From positions 22,742,501-22,806,500 of the forward strand of contig NC_063275.1 in NCBI RefSeq assembly GCF_910591885.1: a stretch of 64,000 nt of DNA, given 5' to 3'. The notes under the pieces are model-generated. The model ran no database searches. It was not told the origin of the DNA and worked only from the letters and a program-made list of their open reading frames with translations. The number at the start of each line of letters is the position of its first letter. The first letter of the stretch is position 1. The translations under genes were made by a program, and so were the position numbers. Positions 1 through 13,000 of the stretch are shown here, piece after piece. This DNA is from Bombus terrestris (lineage: Eukaryota > Arthropoda > Insecta > Hymenoptera > Apidae).

Positions 1-959
1 CTCGGCATTAGGGACACGTCATTTCACCAATTGCACAACGTTTCTCTCTTTCTTTTTCTCCATCGTTCCCTGTCCGTTCGATCAACCACCCGCCGATCCG
101 TAGATGTCTATCTAATACGAATCGATTTGTACGAAAGATCGACTCGAGCCTGGATTTTATACGATTTTCCTTTCAATTTTTGATCGACATTGTTTAAGAA
201 AATTGGGGGCTAGTGGTGACGAAGGATGACAAATGGTAAAGACGGAAGGAAAGTTGAGTCATTGATTTGTTCGAAAGCGCAGAGTTAAGTTTCATGCTGG
301 TCGCGTGGCGAACGTGCTTCGTAAAATCTTTTTCCACGTTTTTATCGCTGCTTGTCATTTATGACTTTTCTTGATCGCTATGGATCCGTATATACTCGAT
401 ATGTAAGTTTGAATGAAATTTATATGGGAGATAATATAGGAAGAAGTATTATTTGATACGCATTGCTTCTCTACCGATGATTGTACGCCCCAACCAGGGG
501 TGAGAAGAGTTTCCAAATATGGGGGTTGAAGCTATAACTGTTAGAGTACGGATGTTCGCACAAATGTATCATTTTATAAAATAGGTTAAAGTACTCGTAA
601 TATAAACAAAGATTTGTTTCGTCTATTAAAGTAAGTAAATTTACTTTTTCGTTTCATCTTTTAAATTGAGTTTCATCCAAATCTTTGATATAAAGTTTCA
701 TTTAAAAAAGAAAATTCCTTACATCGTTCAATTTCCTTCGCCTAGATTATTTACATTTTCAAATTAAATGTCTCTCATATGCGTCTTATATATTTCTGCA
801 TATTTAAAATCGAAACATCCGCAATCTAATAATAATTGTTTACTGTGATTTTAAACGCAAAGATAAGCATACGAACAATATCCAGATTGTTCGAACAAAA
901 TTATTTATTTTAAACATAAAAATTATGTAAGATTAATAGAACTGAATAAAAAATCTTAC
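1..959 (-). other. Intron after exon 25, continuing past the left edge
   Basis: AT-rich with no acceptor followed by a plausible Ig or kinase exon on either strand. Nothing else seen. Confidence 0.65.
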
Positions 960-1092
960 CCTGAGAAAATCGCGCAGCCACATCACTTCCGGTTTCGGAT
1001 CACCTACCACCTCACAGGATATGATAACATTGTCGCCTTCAATCGCCTCGGTAGACAGTGGTTTTGTGACGAAGAGAGGTTCCTTCGAGTAT
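960..1092 (-). CDS. Segment B exon 25, first half of Ig 15
   Basis: PYSKEPLFVTKPLSTEAIEG, VIISCEVVGDPKPEVMWLRD, FLR, ending in phase 0 at GTAAGA. The Ig is incomplete, so at least one more exon must lie left of the window. Confidence 0.88.
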
Positions 1093-4000
1093 CTACAAAT
1101 TTTTATCAAGAGAATATGCAATTAATTCAGTTATGTAAATGTAAAATGATCTTCATTCGACTGATTGTTATACAGAACTTACGGTATGTCTGGCGTGGAC
1201 ACGATCGTTACAGTTGGCACTCCTTCAGCGGACATCTCGTCATCTTGCGTTTCAGTGCCAATAATGGATACTCTTGTTGAAGTTTCGGCAAAGCCAACTT
1301 CGTTTGTAGCTGTACAACAATAAATGCCAGCATCCCTTTGAGTGACCTTGGCCAAGCACAACTCGACGGTACCATCGTGGTTCAAGGTCATTACTGCTCT
1401 TCTGCTTGGACGTAAACGAATTCCGTCGCGATGCCTAAACAGATGATTCAGTTTTAAGATTCACTCTTCGGCATCGATACATGTCGATGACATATTTCAT
1501 ATTTCGATTAATTATTTTATTTATTTAAAATCTCATCCATTTCCGAGAATATCATTTACGCTTCAGACGAGATATTTCCTGCGCTCTTTCATTAATCTAA
1601 CAAGATATCTTGTCCGCAGATTCAGATAAAAAGGTATTCGAATTGAGATCTATCGTCGTCTCGAATGTACAAGGGTTAAAATAACTGCGTTTTATTTCTC
1701 TTTTGTAGAAAACGATATTGAATCTTAGATATTGTGAAACGATTATAATTTTAGACGGTGTTGCCAATGATCCTCGATGTTAAAGCAGCATTAAAATTAG
1801 AGAGAAAAAAGAAAAAAAAACAGGCGAGTATCTCTTTTATCTAGAGTTACATAAATCAAATTACGTGGTCAGATATCTCGTCCTTGATCAACTGCTTCTC
1901 AAGCTTATTATTTTGCTATTATTATGGAAATAACTCTTCTATCATTTTTACAGTATTATTAAACCGTGAAAATTTTGTCGATATCGTGGTTGCTAAGTGG
2001 ATATTTACCATACGATGCCAACACTGGGATAAGCTTCTATTTGAGCTGTCATCCGCAGATCTCCGCCTAGTTTCGCGGTATAAACAGCGTCAAGGCCACA
2101 CAGGAATTCTGGAGCAATGTAAGCGCGAATTCCTTTGTCTACTACCAGGATACACCGACAGGACACCGAACCACTCGCGTTCTTCGCCATAACCATGTAA
2201 CAGCCAGAATCTTCCAACATGGAGTGAATAATCTCCAGAGTGTAGAAGTTCGAATCATTGTTCCAGAATACGTGACGTTCTTCGAGAAAATAGGAATGCT
2301 TTTAATCTGTTGAAAATATTACGAACTAGGAAAACATTGGCAAAGTATATTTACCATCTTGTCGAATCTCTTCGGCATCCTTATACCATGTGACTTCTGG
2401 AGCCGGATATCCTGTCACTTGACACGTGAGTCTAACGGGAAAAGATGCTTGAACTCTTCTATCTCGAACTCTCATTGTGAATTGTGGTGGTCTGTCTTCT
2501 GTTTCGTCTCCCAAGCCTCTGCGTATCAACGCGAAAGTTTCATTTTAATCATTTCAATTATTAAAATTATATTAAAATTATTTAAAATTATTCCAACAGA
2601 GATTAGAGAAAGATAAAAAAACATGATCGAAAATTTATATATGTGCACAGTGTTACGTAATATTAGATGGAAATCGATAATCGGTTATCATTCGCTGATT
2701 TTAAATGAAATTTCACCGAATAACACATCCTCATTTCGTATTTCCCATCTTCGCTTGTTGAAATTTAATTATAATATTGCGAAAGAGTGATAGATAGACT
2801 GCTAAGGTTTATGCAAATTTGTAGTTTCATTAACACTCATGGTAGAAATAGATAGAAAATTATAGAAATATAGAGAATCTAATAGAATATGAAACTTAAA
2901 TAGATTTCACTTTGTAAATAGAAATTGTCTCAATAAATACTTCAACAAATATTTTGCTGTGGATATGTGACATATTCTTATACATCACATGTATTTTCTA
3001 CATATTTGTATAATACTTGAAATTCCTCATACATGAATAAACAAAAATCCACAGTATTATTATAATATTTACAATTAACTGTTACATAAATTTTCTATTT
3101 ATTTAGACACTGATATCATATCGATTACTCATACCTCGATCTAAGTTTCTCATCAGCCTCAATGATCTTCGGATCATTAACAACGAGTACCCTAGCAAAC
3201 GATGAAACCTTTCCAATCGAATTACCCGCCTCGCAAACATATCTGCCACTGTCGATTTCCTGAACATTTTCAATCGTCAAACAACACCTGGTTGCACTGT
3301 GATAAATCGACAATCTAGAGTCACCGTTGGGATCAATTTCCATCGATTCGTGGTACCATTTTATGTCTACCTTCGAATCAGCCCGTATCTACAAAATTTT
3401 ATACAGATTCATAAATCTCTCGCAAGATTCTGACTAATAGTATGGAAACCTCGAACGAGGATCTGTAGCAAATTTTGATCAAAGTTGAATCGACGATATA
3501 GTAAGATTCTACAGTTTCTGTAACTCGTTTTAATGTACAAAGGTTGCAGATATTTCGTTGAAAGATGATGTGATATTGAACGCAAGAAGCACGTTAGATA
3601 TTTGAAACTAATGGAACAAAATGATTAAAACTCCGCTTTTTCTCAAAATTTGCTAATTGAGCCGTTCAAAAGCCGCTTTGATCAACTCTATAAATTAAAA
3701 AGAAGAAAAAAATATGATGTTGCAAATAAACGCTATTCCTTTTAAATTAATTTTGGGATGTGATTTTCTCGTAATAAATGAACTCATTAACATAATAAAT
3801 GAAGTCATTAATAACGTACTCATGTACTGAAATTGAAAATTGATAAAAACGGAGTTGATCAATTCGGCCTCTAAGGTACTCGAGTGTGCTCTAAATCCTT
3901 TTTCGAGGTTTCTATTTGATCGTAAGCATGCATCGAGTACGTGTATTGAATTTAATGATAAATAGCCCGGAATAAAAGCGGGAAACGAACGATTGACTAA

Positions 4001-7000
4001 TAATAGCGCACTTGCCTCGCATTCCAATTTGACTGTGGCCCCCTCGAGCACTTTGAGCTGACCTGGCAAAATCTTCGTGAACTCCGGAAGATCGACGATT
4101 TCGCTGACCTTGACGGAATTCGTCATAGTGACGGACTCGCCCCATCCATAACGGTTCCTTGGTGTTACTTGGAACTTGTACTCGCCACCCGGTTTCAGAT
4201 TGAACGCGTCGAACGCGTTGATTGGTGTCATACCCAGCTGATAGTGAAATCAATTTAATCTCGTTTCTCAATTTGATTTGATAAAATAAGAAGATTGGTC
4301 ACGAAACAGAATTGGAGATAAAGAAATGAAATTTCAATTCATTCGTAAGATTGTTTCATGCAATTCATTAACGAGCAAAACCGATACAAGTGACAAAATT
4401 TTCAATTTGAGGAAATTATGGCGGAAGTTAACGCCTTATATAGGAAACCGCGTGTTTTCAAGCAATAAGATACGTATTTTATTAAAAGTAGCTATAAAAC
4501 TTTGGAAATCTATGATAAAATTTTCTATGTAAAAGAAAAATACACTTATTCCACTTTTTCATTAATTGCAAGGGAAATTTGTACGAAATACCATGTTTTT
4601 ACATATATTGCAATGTGTCAAATTGAGACCAGGGACATACGAGACTGCAGGAATAAAAAAGAACTTACGATCAAGATTTGTTAGTATGGCTTGGCTACGA
4701 GTTAAAGTAACAGAGATATTTCTTACTATATAGATTCCTTAAAAAGTGGCAGATTGTAACAGAGAAAAGATTTATGTTACTACGCAAAGGTTCATCGCAG
4801 TTTTAAAGTATCAGACCTCGAACTGTCAAGAAGTAAATCGTGTTCAATGTTGTACAATTTTCGAAAATGAATCCTAAACTTCATCCTAAGATCCTAAGAT
4901 TCTATCAGCTGATCTTCAAATAGTGTTAACGGTTTCTTAAATTTTAGTTTTTAACATTGTAATTCAATTCTTTTTTTAGCATTTACTGCTTGACTTCTCA
5001 AGATCTGATGTTAAAAGAACGATAAATAATATCGACGATACCTCGACCCATCGTGCACCACCGTCACTGCCCAGCAACCAAGCGTCGACTTTGTATGCGA
5101 TGACAGGCGCTGGTCCTCTCCTTTCTGCTTTTCCCCAACTCAAAGACAACCAGTTCTTTCCTCCGTCAACTACCACCGGTTCGCTCGTAATTGGTCCTGG
5201 AACATCTAAAGGGAACAATTTACTCTCATTCTTTGCTCTATCTTCCTCTCAATTTTCATAAAATTTTCATACAAGTATAACAAGTTTGGAGCATTCCAAA
5301 GCGAGGGCTTTCTAAACGAAATACATTTTTTCATACATTTTTCTGACAAATAAGAATATTATAATGGTAAATGCCATTTCTAATATAATTAATTATATGT
5401 TACAGTTTCAATAATATACAATGCTATATACGATGGTATTATAAATGAAATATTCATTTTTACTCGAGAAAGTTGTTGTTTCTTTTGAATTTATGACATG
5501 CTCTAAACTTTTGAGTGTCAGCAACATTAAATTATTCTGCAGCACACTTTTCACAGTTACAGGTTTCAGGTAATTTTACACAAATCCAGCTGACCTCTAT
5601 GTCCATACAAATATTCCAAAAAATCGATGATCAAACAATCCTTATCAGACCACGATCGTCTCAAACGAGAAATCGTCGTGTCTTCATCGTCGTTCACGAC
5701 GATTCCATGATCGTGAGGCTTCATCCTCGTTCTAATTTCACCTCACGTTTCATTACAGCTTTTCAGCGATAAAAATCACATTCTCCCTCTCTCGATTAAT
5801 GATATTACTCACGAATCGATCTTGAATCATCATCGAGTAATACGAAAGCTATGATTCGATAAAATTATTCCTTATACGAACGTTCGCGAAATTGTTACTT
5901 TGGCGAGTAGCGTTTCAAGGAAGAAATTAAAAAAATGTCAAGGTTTTTATTTTTTTCTGGTGACTTCAAGGCTCGTAAAAAAAGTAGGGCATACGAGATG
6001 ACTCGCGTCCCGACGCCGACTGAATTTTGAATTTGTGGATATACGAGGATGTTGGAGGGAGGCGAATAAGCAAGGCAAACGAAAATAACTCAACACGAGA
6101 GAGGTGTTTCCACCAGAGCTTAGGTAAGTACAGGTGTCGTAGGTGTTGTAGGTGATGTCACGCGTTTGCTTGTCGTTACACGATCGTTATATATTTCGTT
6201 GGAATTGTGTCACTTATTTCAGCCGATCGTTCATAAATCGTAACAGCAACCCTTTTCTTTCGCAATTTCTCGTTAATTTGTTTCGTTTTGTTACGTCCTG
6301 ACGATAATATCGTTGATGTTTTGCTGTTACATTGATTTGTTGGCAATTGTATAGTCAGCTAAGAGACGACATTGACGATGATTTAGATCAACAGCTGTTT
6401 GTCTTCTGCCATATTGGATAATAGTTTGAAGTTAGCAACTTGTCAATATTTTACATTATATTATTCTGTATTATAGTTAACTGCTTTTTGTGTGTATTAT
6501 CATAATGTCAATAATTGTGAAACGATCATTAAGCAATCGTTACGCTAGTATTTATTTGTAATTTTTATTTGTAATACTTATCTGTCCCTCGTTTAGCTTC
6601 GCAGCGAAGAAATGCATTTAGTAATTTTACGATTAGTTTTTTGCAATTTCTCTATGCTTAAATGTTTAAAGTCCAAAATAATTGTTATGCTCTTATCAGA
6701 CGATAATACGATTGTAATGTTTTTTTTCTTTTTCTTCATTTTTTCTTTTTTTTTTTTTTTTTGGAAAAAAGTGCAATTGACATTTACTTGTTGTTGATAA
6801 TTTCATTATTTTTACTACGTGCAATATAATTTTCATGTAATTTCTAGAATAGAGTAACTTACGTTTGCAACTGTTTATTTACTGTTTTCATTCTGTTCAT
6901 GAACTTTTACATTTTTTCCATCGTTGTTAAGCGCTTCAATTTTTAGGAAAGAGATTTTTGAAAGCGTTGTATCTAATATTACAAATTCCGTAATACGATC

Positions 7001-10000
7001 TAGGATGTTTATTTATTGAACGGCCTACTTTGTAGGAATCAGCTGTTCCCACAACTTGCTATGTTTATTTTTGCACGTTTTCTGGCGTTTGGAGGAAGTA
7101 CGTTGTACGTTACGATTAAAAAATTCAATCGGTTGATCAAACAGTTTAACCATTACATTTCATATAAAATATTTAAGTAGTGTTACAAATATTTAAATAA
7201 TATAGTATATTTATTGTGCAATTTTAGACCATCGAGATATTTGAAATTAATTTACGATAAACGTCGGGACCTTTGATTCTAATTTGAGAATCATGATTCC
7301 CTTCCAACGTGTCGCGGCTGTAGTTTTCTTCTCTGTGCTCAGTGTACGCATTTAATCATGCTATCCGAGTTTCTTTTCGTTTAATTGTGCATGTGATATA
7401 TTACATTTGTTTCGTTTATATATAGTATAGCGCGCTATTATATTTTAAAGGTTTGGTCAAGGAACTGTCACACTTGGCCCTGTTCCAGCATCGAGATCAA
7501 CCATTCGTGAATCGGAAATGTTTATAATTTTATTCGAAGGTTTACGACGATCTGATTGAAATTTGTTTCATCGTCTGTTTTGTAACCTACATTGTTGGTA
7601 TCTGACGTTGAAAATTTTAACGATAGCTATTTATGCGATTTATTCGTATTCCAAGAGATTTTCGCTATTATGATAAAAATACTTTCTCATTTTGTAATTT
7701 TTTATTTTGTGCTTCCGATATTGTTACTTGGTCGATTAAAAAACTAATTCCAATACTTAATTGATATGTAAAGATTACAAAACGATTATTATAAATTATA
7801 TTTTGTATTAATATTACATTAATTAACGTGTTAACTTTCTTAATATAAATTTTGGGATAAAAATCTTTCAGCGAATTAAAAGTACGATAAATTGTTCCTT
7901 ATTCTCCGCTACGTCAGAAAAACGCGCCAAATTATTCAAAACCAAAATAGAATTCGATATCTCGTTAAAAGACCTGCGAGAATAGTATCAACAGATTTTC
8001 TACCTTTTGTTTGTGGATGCTCGACAAATGATTACCCTAAATATTGACGTCATTTCAAGGGAAACTATAGCCCGACTCTAGTTCATTTGGACTATGTCCA
8101 TTAAAACCTGGGCCAAGTGTACGAGTGAAACTACAGTCACTGTCGCTGAACTTCTAATTATAATCACTTGATTATACGTGTTATAACGTAATTAGTAATG
8201 CATGACATTTTCGATACATCCCGGATGAAACGCATGCCTTCCATTTATGATTCCAAAAAGGAGATGCTTGTGAAAATCTCTATTGAAATTCAAGGCGTTC
8301 ATAATTTCATATAAAATCGCGCAATCAGCAATAACATTGAAACTTTTGGATACAATCCATATTCTTCTGGAAGAATACATCATCAGCAGCCGAATGACAC
8401 ACTGATAATCCTTATAATCATAATCATTACTAAAACACAATCAAAATTGTAAATTTGTAACGTAATTTTCCATCGAAATTTTATTCATTTACAAACAATG
8501 CATCTTTAAAAATTCGTATGATTTTTAATAAAATATATGCGTTTATAAATAAAGGCTATCATCCATCTTGACTTCTTTGCTACAAGTTTTATGCTTTTTT
8601 CTAGTCGGTAGTTTTAGTACGAGTCATTGTTAGTATTAGTCAACCTTTCACGAGACTAGTTGCAGTTGCTGGCAAAATGTTCGAATATATCTTTCCCAAA
8701 TATTCGGAAGCCACAATTAATAACAATTTTTCGGTCGCATTAAATTAAGTAGCCAACTGATAGTAGCTAGTTACCTTATTTGTTAAAATGCAATCTCTCT
8801 TCTCTTTCCTTATCATTAAAGCGAAATATATGCTCTTACTTTTCACGTAGGGTAGATCTTCGTCGCGACTCTCGCTGGACAGACCGATGCAACTTCCGGT
8901 CTCGGTACGACTGCTCAAAGTGCTCCAGTCAGGTGTCAGAGATCTTGCCCGTTGTTTTACCTAAATGACAATTAATAAAGTGATTAATGAAAGTACATTT
9001 CAATTGTATATATGTCGGATATATATATGAAAATTTACCTTGATCGAAAAGAAACTTCTGTCACAACCGTATCTGTTCTTAAGCAAAATGCAGTACGTGC
9101 CTTCGTCCGAAGGTACCACTCTCTTCAGTGTTAGTCTCACGTAATCGTCGATAGTTTCTTTGTAAGATCGAGGACCGTCCGTGATGTCTTTTAATCCCTT
9201 CATCCACGTAACTGTGAAATAGCGAATGAATAAAGATCATAATATTTTAATTCTTGTAATTTTACTAAAAAAATAAAGTATAATTAAATTATACTTTACT
9301 TCTATTAACGAACTGTTCATTTAACACTAGAACTATCGATAGTTAACACGAAGCTATTTCTACCAAAACCAGTGAATATGACTGGTCTTTAAAACAATAC
9401 ATAATAATAGGACATTTTTATATTTATTGAGTTATTACTTTCTTACAGAAGAAATTCCATGTTATGTAGCACATTTTTGGTATTATTAATCCATCTGGGA
9501 CCATGATCCCTAAGTAAGGATTGACACATTTATAAAATTGTAGAACCAGTCATTTTGACTGCTGTGGTATTCTTAGTGTTAAATAGCGAATCTTACCACG
9601 AGGTTTAGGTACTCCGCAGAACCTAAAGGAAACACTGACGTCCTCTCCAGCAGTAACTGTAATTGATTTTTCCGAGGGTCTGGAAACGAACATGGCCGGC
9701 TTTTCACCATCCATGGCGCTAGGTGATATTACATCTACAGTAGCGATACTGTCTACGTGGCCATAAGCGTTAATAGCTCTGCAAATGTACGTGCCCTTTT
9801 CTGATTCAGTGACTTCCGGTAAAACCAACGTGTGAACACCAGATTCTATGAACGTCTTCGCTTTCGGGATGGAGACCGGTTCTCGTCTTTCGCCGCGGAA
9901 CCATCTTACTTCAGGTGCCGGAACACCTGCATTTATCGTTAATCGTAGGCATTTTGTTAGAAATTATTCAATTTGAAATAATACAAATATATTGAGATCT

Positions 10001-13000
10001 ATTCGTTCAATTCGTTTCTCCAATTATCTTTAACATGTGCCAGTTTTAAAGGAAGAAAGAATTTTTTAATTTCGAACTTTTTAGTATTTTTTACGTCACT
10101 AGTATATGTCAACCGTTCAGGAATCACGTTGATTAAATTCATGAATCGATCCTTGAATCTGTAGGAAATAAAGAAAAGCGCTAATGTTATAAATACTATT
10201 TTCCTTAAATTTACTATTATTTTCCAAGTAATTTATTAATGCTTGACATTTTTCATTATTTATGCTATCTTCCAGCTGTAAATAAACTCATGGAATTAGG
10301 TCATTTGTTTCTTGAAAATCGAATTTATTCTAATGAAATTAGAAATTTACGAAGAATGGAATTGATCGAGTGAGACGAAATTGAATTCAGCGGCGAACAG
10401 CTGTGTACATGTCATAACGTAAATATTCATTAATTAAACGTTTAATACCTTTGACTTCGACTTGCAAGGCAATAGTACCGCCTTTGGGAACGCTGTAATC
10501 GCTCAAGTAGCTAGAAAATCGCGGTCTCTTGTAAGTTTCGATGTTGAAGTAGTCGTCGAACGATTTCTCGTGTTTGGCCACGATTCGTCGTTCCCGTTCT
10601 TCAAAATATACAAATTAATCCGAATGTGATATTTGAAAGAGCTATTTTGTTAACTAAAATTACAAAGATTACCGTTGAATTGAACGACATGCGATATCTC
10701 TTCGGTTCGTAGATCGTTCATTGCTCTGCAGGTATATCGACCGCTGTCCGTTGAATTGGGTGCAGCAATTTCCAACCGGTAGATACCGTCGTCTAAGTAA
10801 CATTGTCTGAATCGATCGCCTTGAAGAATGCAACCGTCTTTCAACCAGGAGATGATCGGTATTGGATGGCCACGAACTCGACATTCCAGGATCAACTCAT
10901 TGTCAGATGGTCGATAAGTGTCTGTGTCATGATAATTTTATTGTAATATCAATAATATGTTAGAAAATAAAATATTATTACATATTTGTGGTACTTTGGG
11001 TTTCAATCATGATTTTACATATTGTTGCGTTGTACTTTGTTCCGCCATACTAATAAAACACGATCGAAACTCGAAAAACCACAACTATGTTACCCAGCCA
11101 TCGTGAAAGTTTAAAATCTTAAGAGAGATTTACAGATATGTCTAAAAATAGATTTATATCTTTAAATACAGAAATATCGATATAATATTTTAAAACTATT
11201 AAAATTTCCAAAGCTTTTCAGGGTTTTACGACCCAAAATGAAATCAATTAAAAATAAGAAGTTTGTGGTTTCAAGTGTAAAGGTTCTACAAATATCATAG
11301 AAAATTAGGGTTTCCAACATTTAGCATTACAAAATTTAAAAAATTCATGCAATTTTTTTTAACACAAGGGTAATTCAATTATTTTTAATCGTGTTATACA
11401 CAACGTATAACCTTGCAACATTAGAGAACACAATATTTTTGTCTAATATTATGCTTTATCTTCTCGTTTTTTTATTTTTCGTTTATTGCACGAATATTTA
11501 GTAGTTAGAATACTTTTAGGTACATACCTTTGATAGATCTTGTAAAAGTGGGGGGTGACAATGTTGGTTGGAAATCGGGATAAACTTTTAATGTGGATTC
11601 GGTGGTCGCGATTCCGTGAATATTTTCGGCAACACAGGTATACAATCCGGAATCTTCAGGGAGTGCTTCGTGCAATTCAAAATAAGCCATACCATTATCG
11701 AATCGAGTTTTATATTTGTTCGTAGTTATGTCAAGCTTCTCGCCATCTTTTGTCCAGTAAACTCTCGGTTCTGGGTGTCCAAGTACGGTGCAGGTTAATC
11801 TCGTCCTCATACCAACTCCTACGGTTCTATTCGTCAATCTTGTGCAGAACGATGGCTTCTTTCCCTTATCACGTGGTGTAAGCTGTGTAAATCATTTTAT
11901 ATATGTAACTTTTAAAAATAGTCCTTCAAAAAATATATTATTTCTTTTGGAATTTAATTTTTTATTTTGTTGGTATTTGGAATATAATGAAATACGTTTG
12001 ATAGCTTTTGAAGATATAAGATCATGCGTTTTATTATATTCTTACCTCGTCCTTGATAGGTGGCAAATAGATAGACAAATTCGAACCGCGTTCGTTCAAA
12101 TCAATTCGTGAAGTAGTCTTTGTTCTACTAGTGTATCTCGGTGGTTTGCTAACAGTGGCAGCTGTAATAGTCGTGTCACTATCACCCGTCGAATAGTCAT
12201 CGTACTTCAACAAACTAATAGATCTTGTTCGAGTAATTTGATCGTCCCTTTTTCTTCTTCTTCTGTAATACGTCCCAGTATCATAGTAGTATCTATCGAT
12301 CGGAGTATCCCTCAGTTTATAATCAAGAAAATCATCGATTCTCTTCCTGGTCAAAGATGTCAGGGAATCCCTCCAACTGTACGATCTAGAAGTGCTAGAG
12401 AGCCCCGAATCGAAACCAGAGTCATGTCGATAAGATTTGTCTCGTCTGTCCCGCCAAAATTCCACGTCAGAAGAACCAGCTTTCATTCTTCCAATTCGAA
12501 GCGCGTCATCCGCCATTTTTCTAAATAATTGATCCGATTCGCTTTGTCTTATTTTGGACCAAGTATCGTCTCTTAGTTGTTCTTGTCTTCGTCTACGAAG
12601 CCTGGATGCTTCTTCTTCCTGTCGTCTTCTTACGCGTTCTTCTTCTTCCTTCATTTCTCGCGCTGCTTCTTCTCTTCTTAATTGCCTTTCTGTTTCCCTT
12701 CTGCATCTCCTTTCTTCATCTTCCCGCCTCGAACGTTCAGATTCTTCTCTATTCTGACGCTCTTCAGCTCTTCTTCTTTCCAAACGTTCAATTTCCCTCC
12801 TCCTCATAGATTCTTTATCTTCGTTCCATTGTCTTTCAGCTTCTTTTCTCTTTCTCCTGCGTTCTTCTTCTCTTTGAAGTCTTTCTTCTTCTTCCCTGCG
12901 TAATTTCGCTTCCTCTTCCTGCCTTCTTTGTTCACGTTCCCTTCTTCTACGTTCGCGCGTTTCGTCTTCTTTTCTTAACCGTTCTTCTTCAGCTTTCCTA

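Noticed and set aside
2005..2616. + strand frames opposite Ig exons
   Set aside because: Antisense shadows of exons 22 and 23, whose splice phases and Ig motifs are clear.
8192..8440. 82-codon minus-strand frame in intron 18
   Set aside because: No recognisable motif, AT-rich codon use, no good splice partners.
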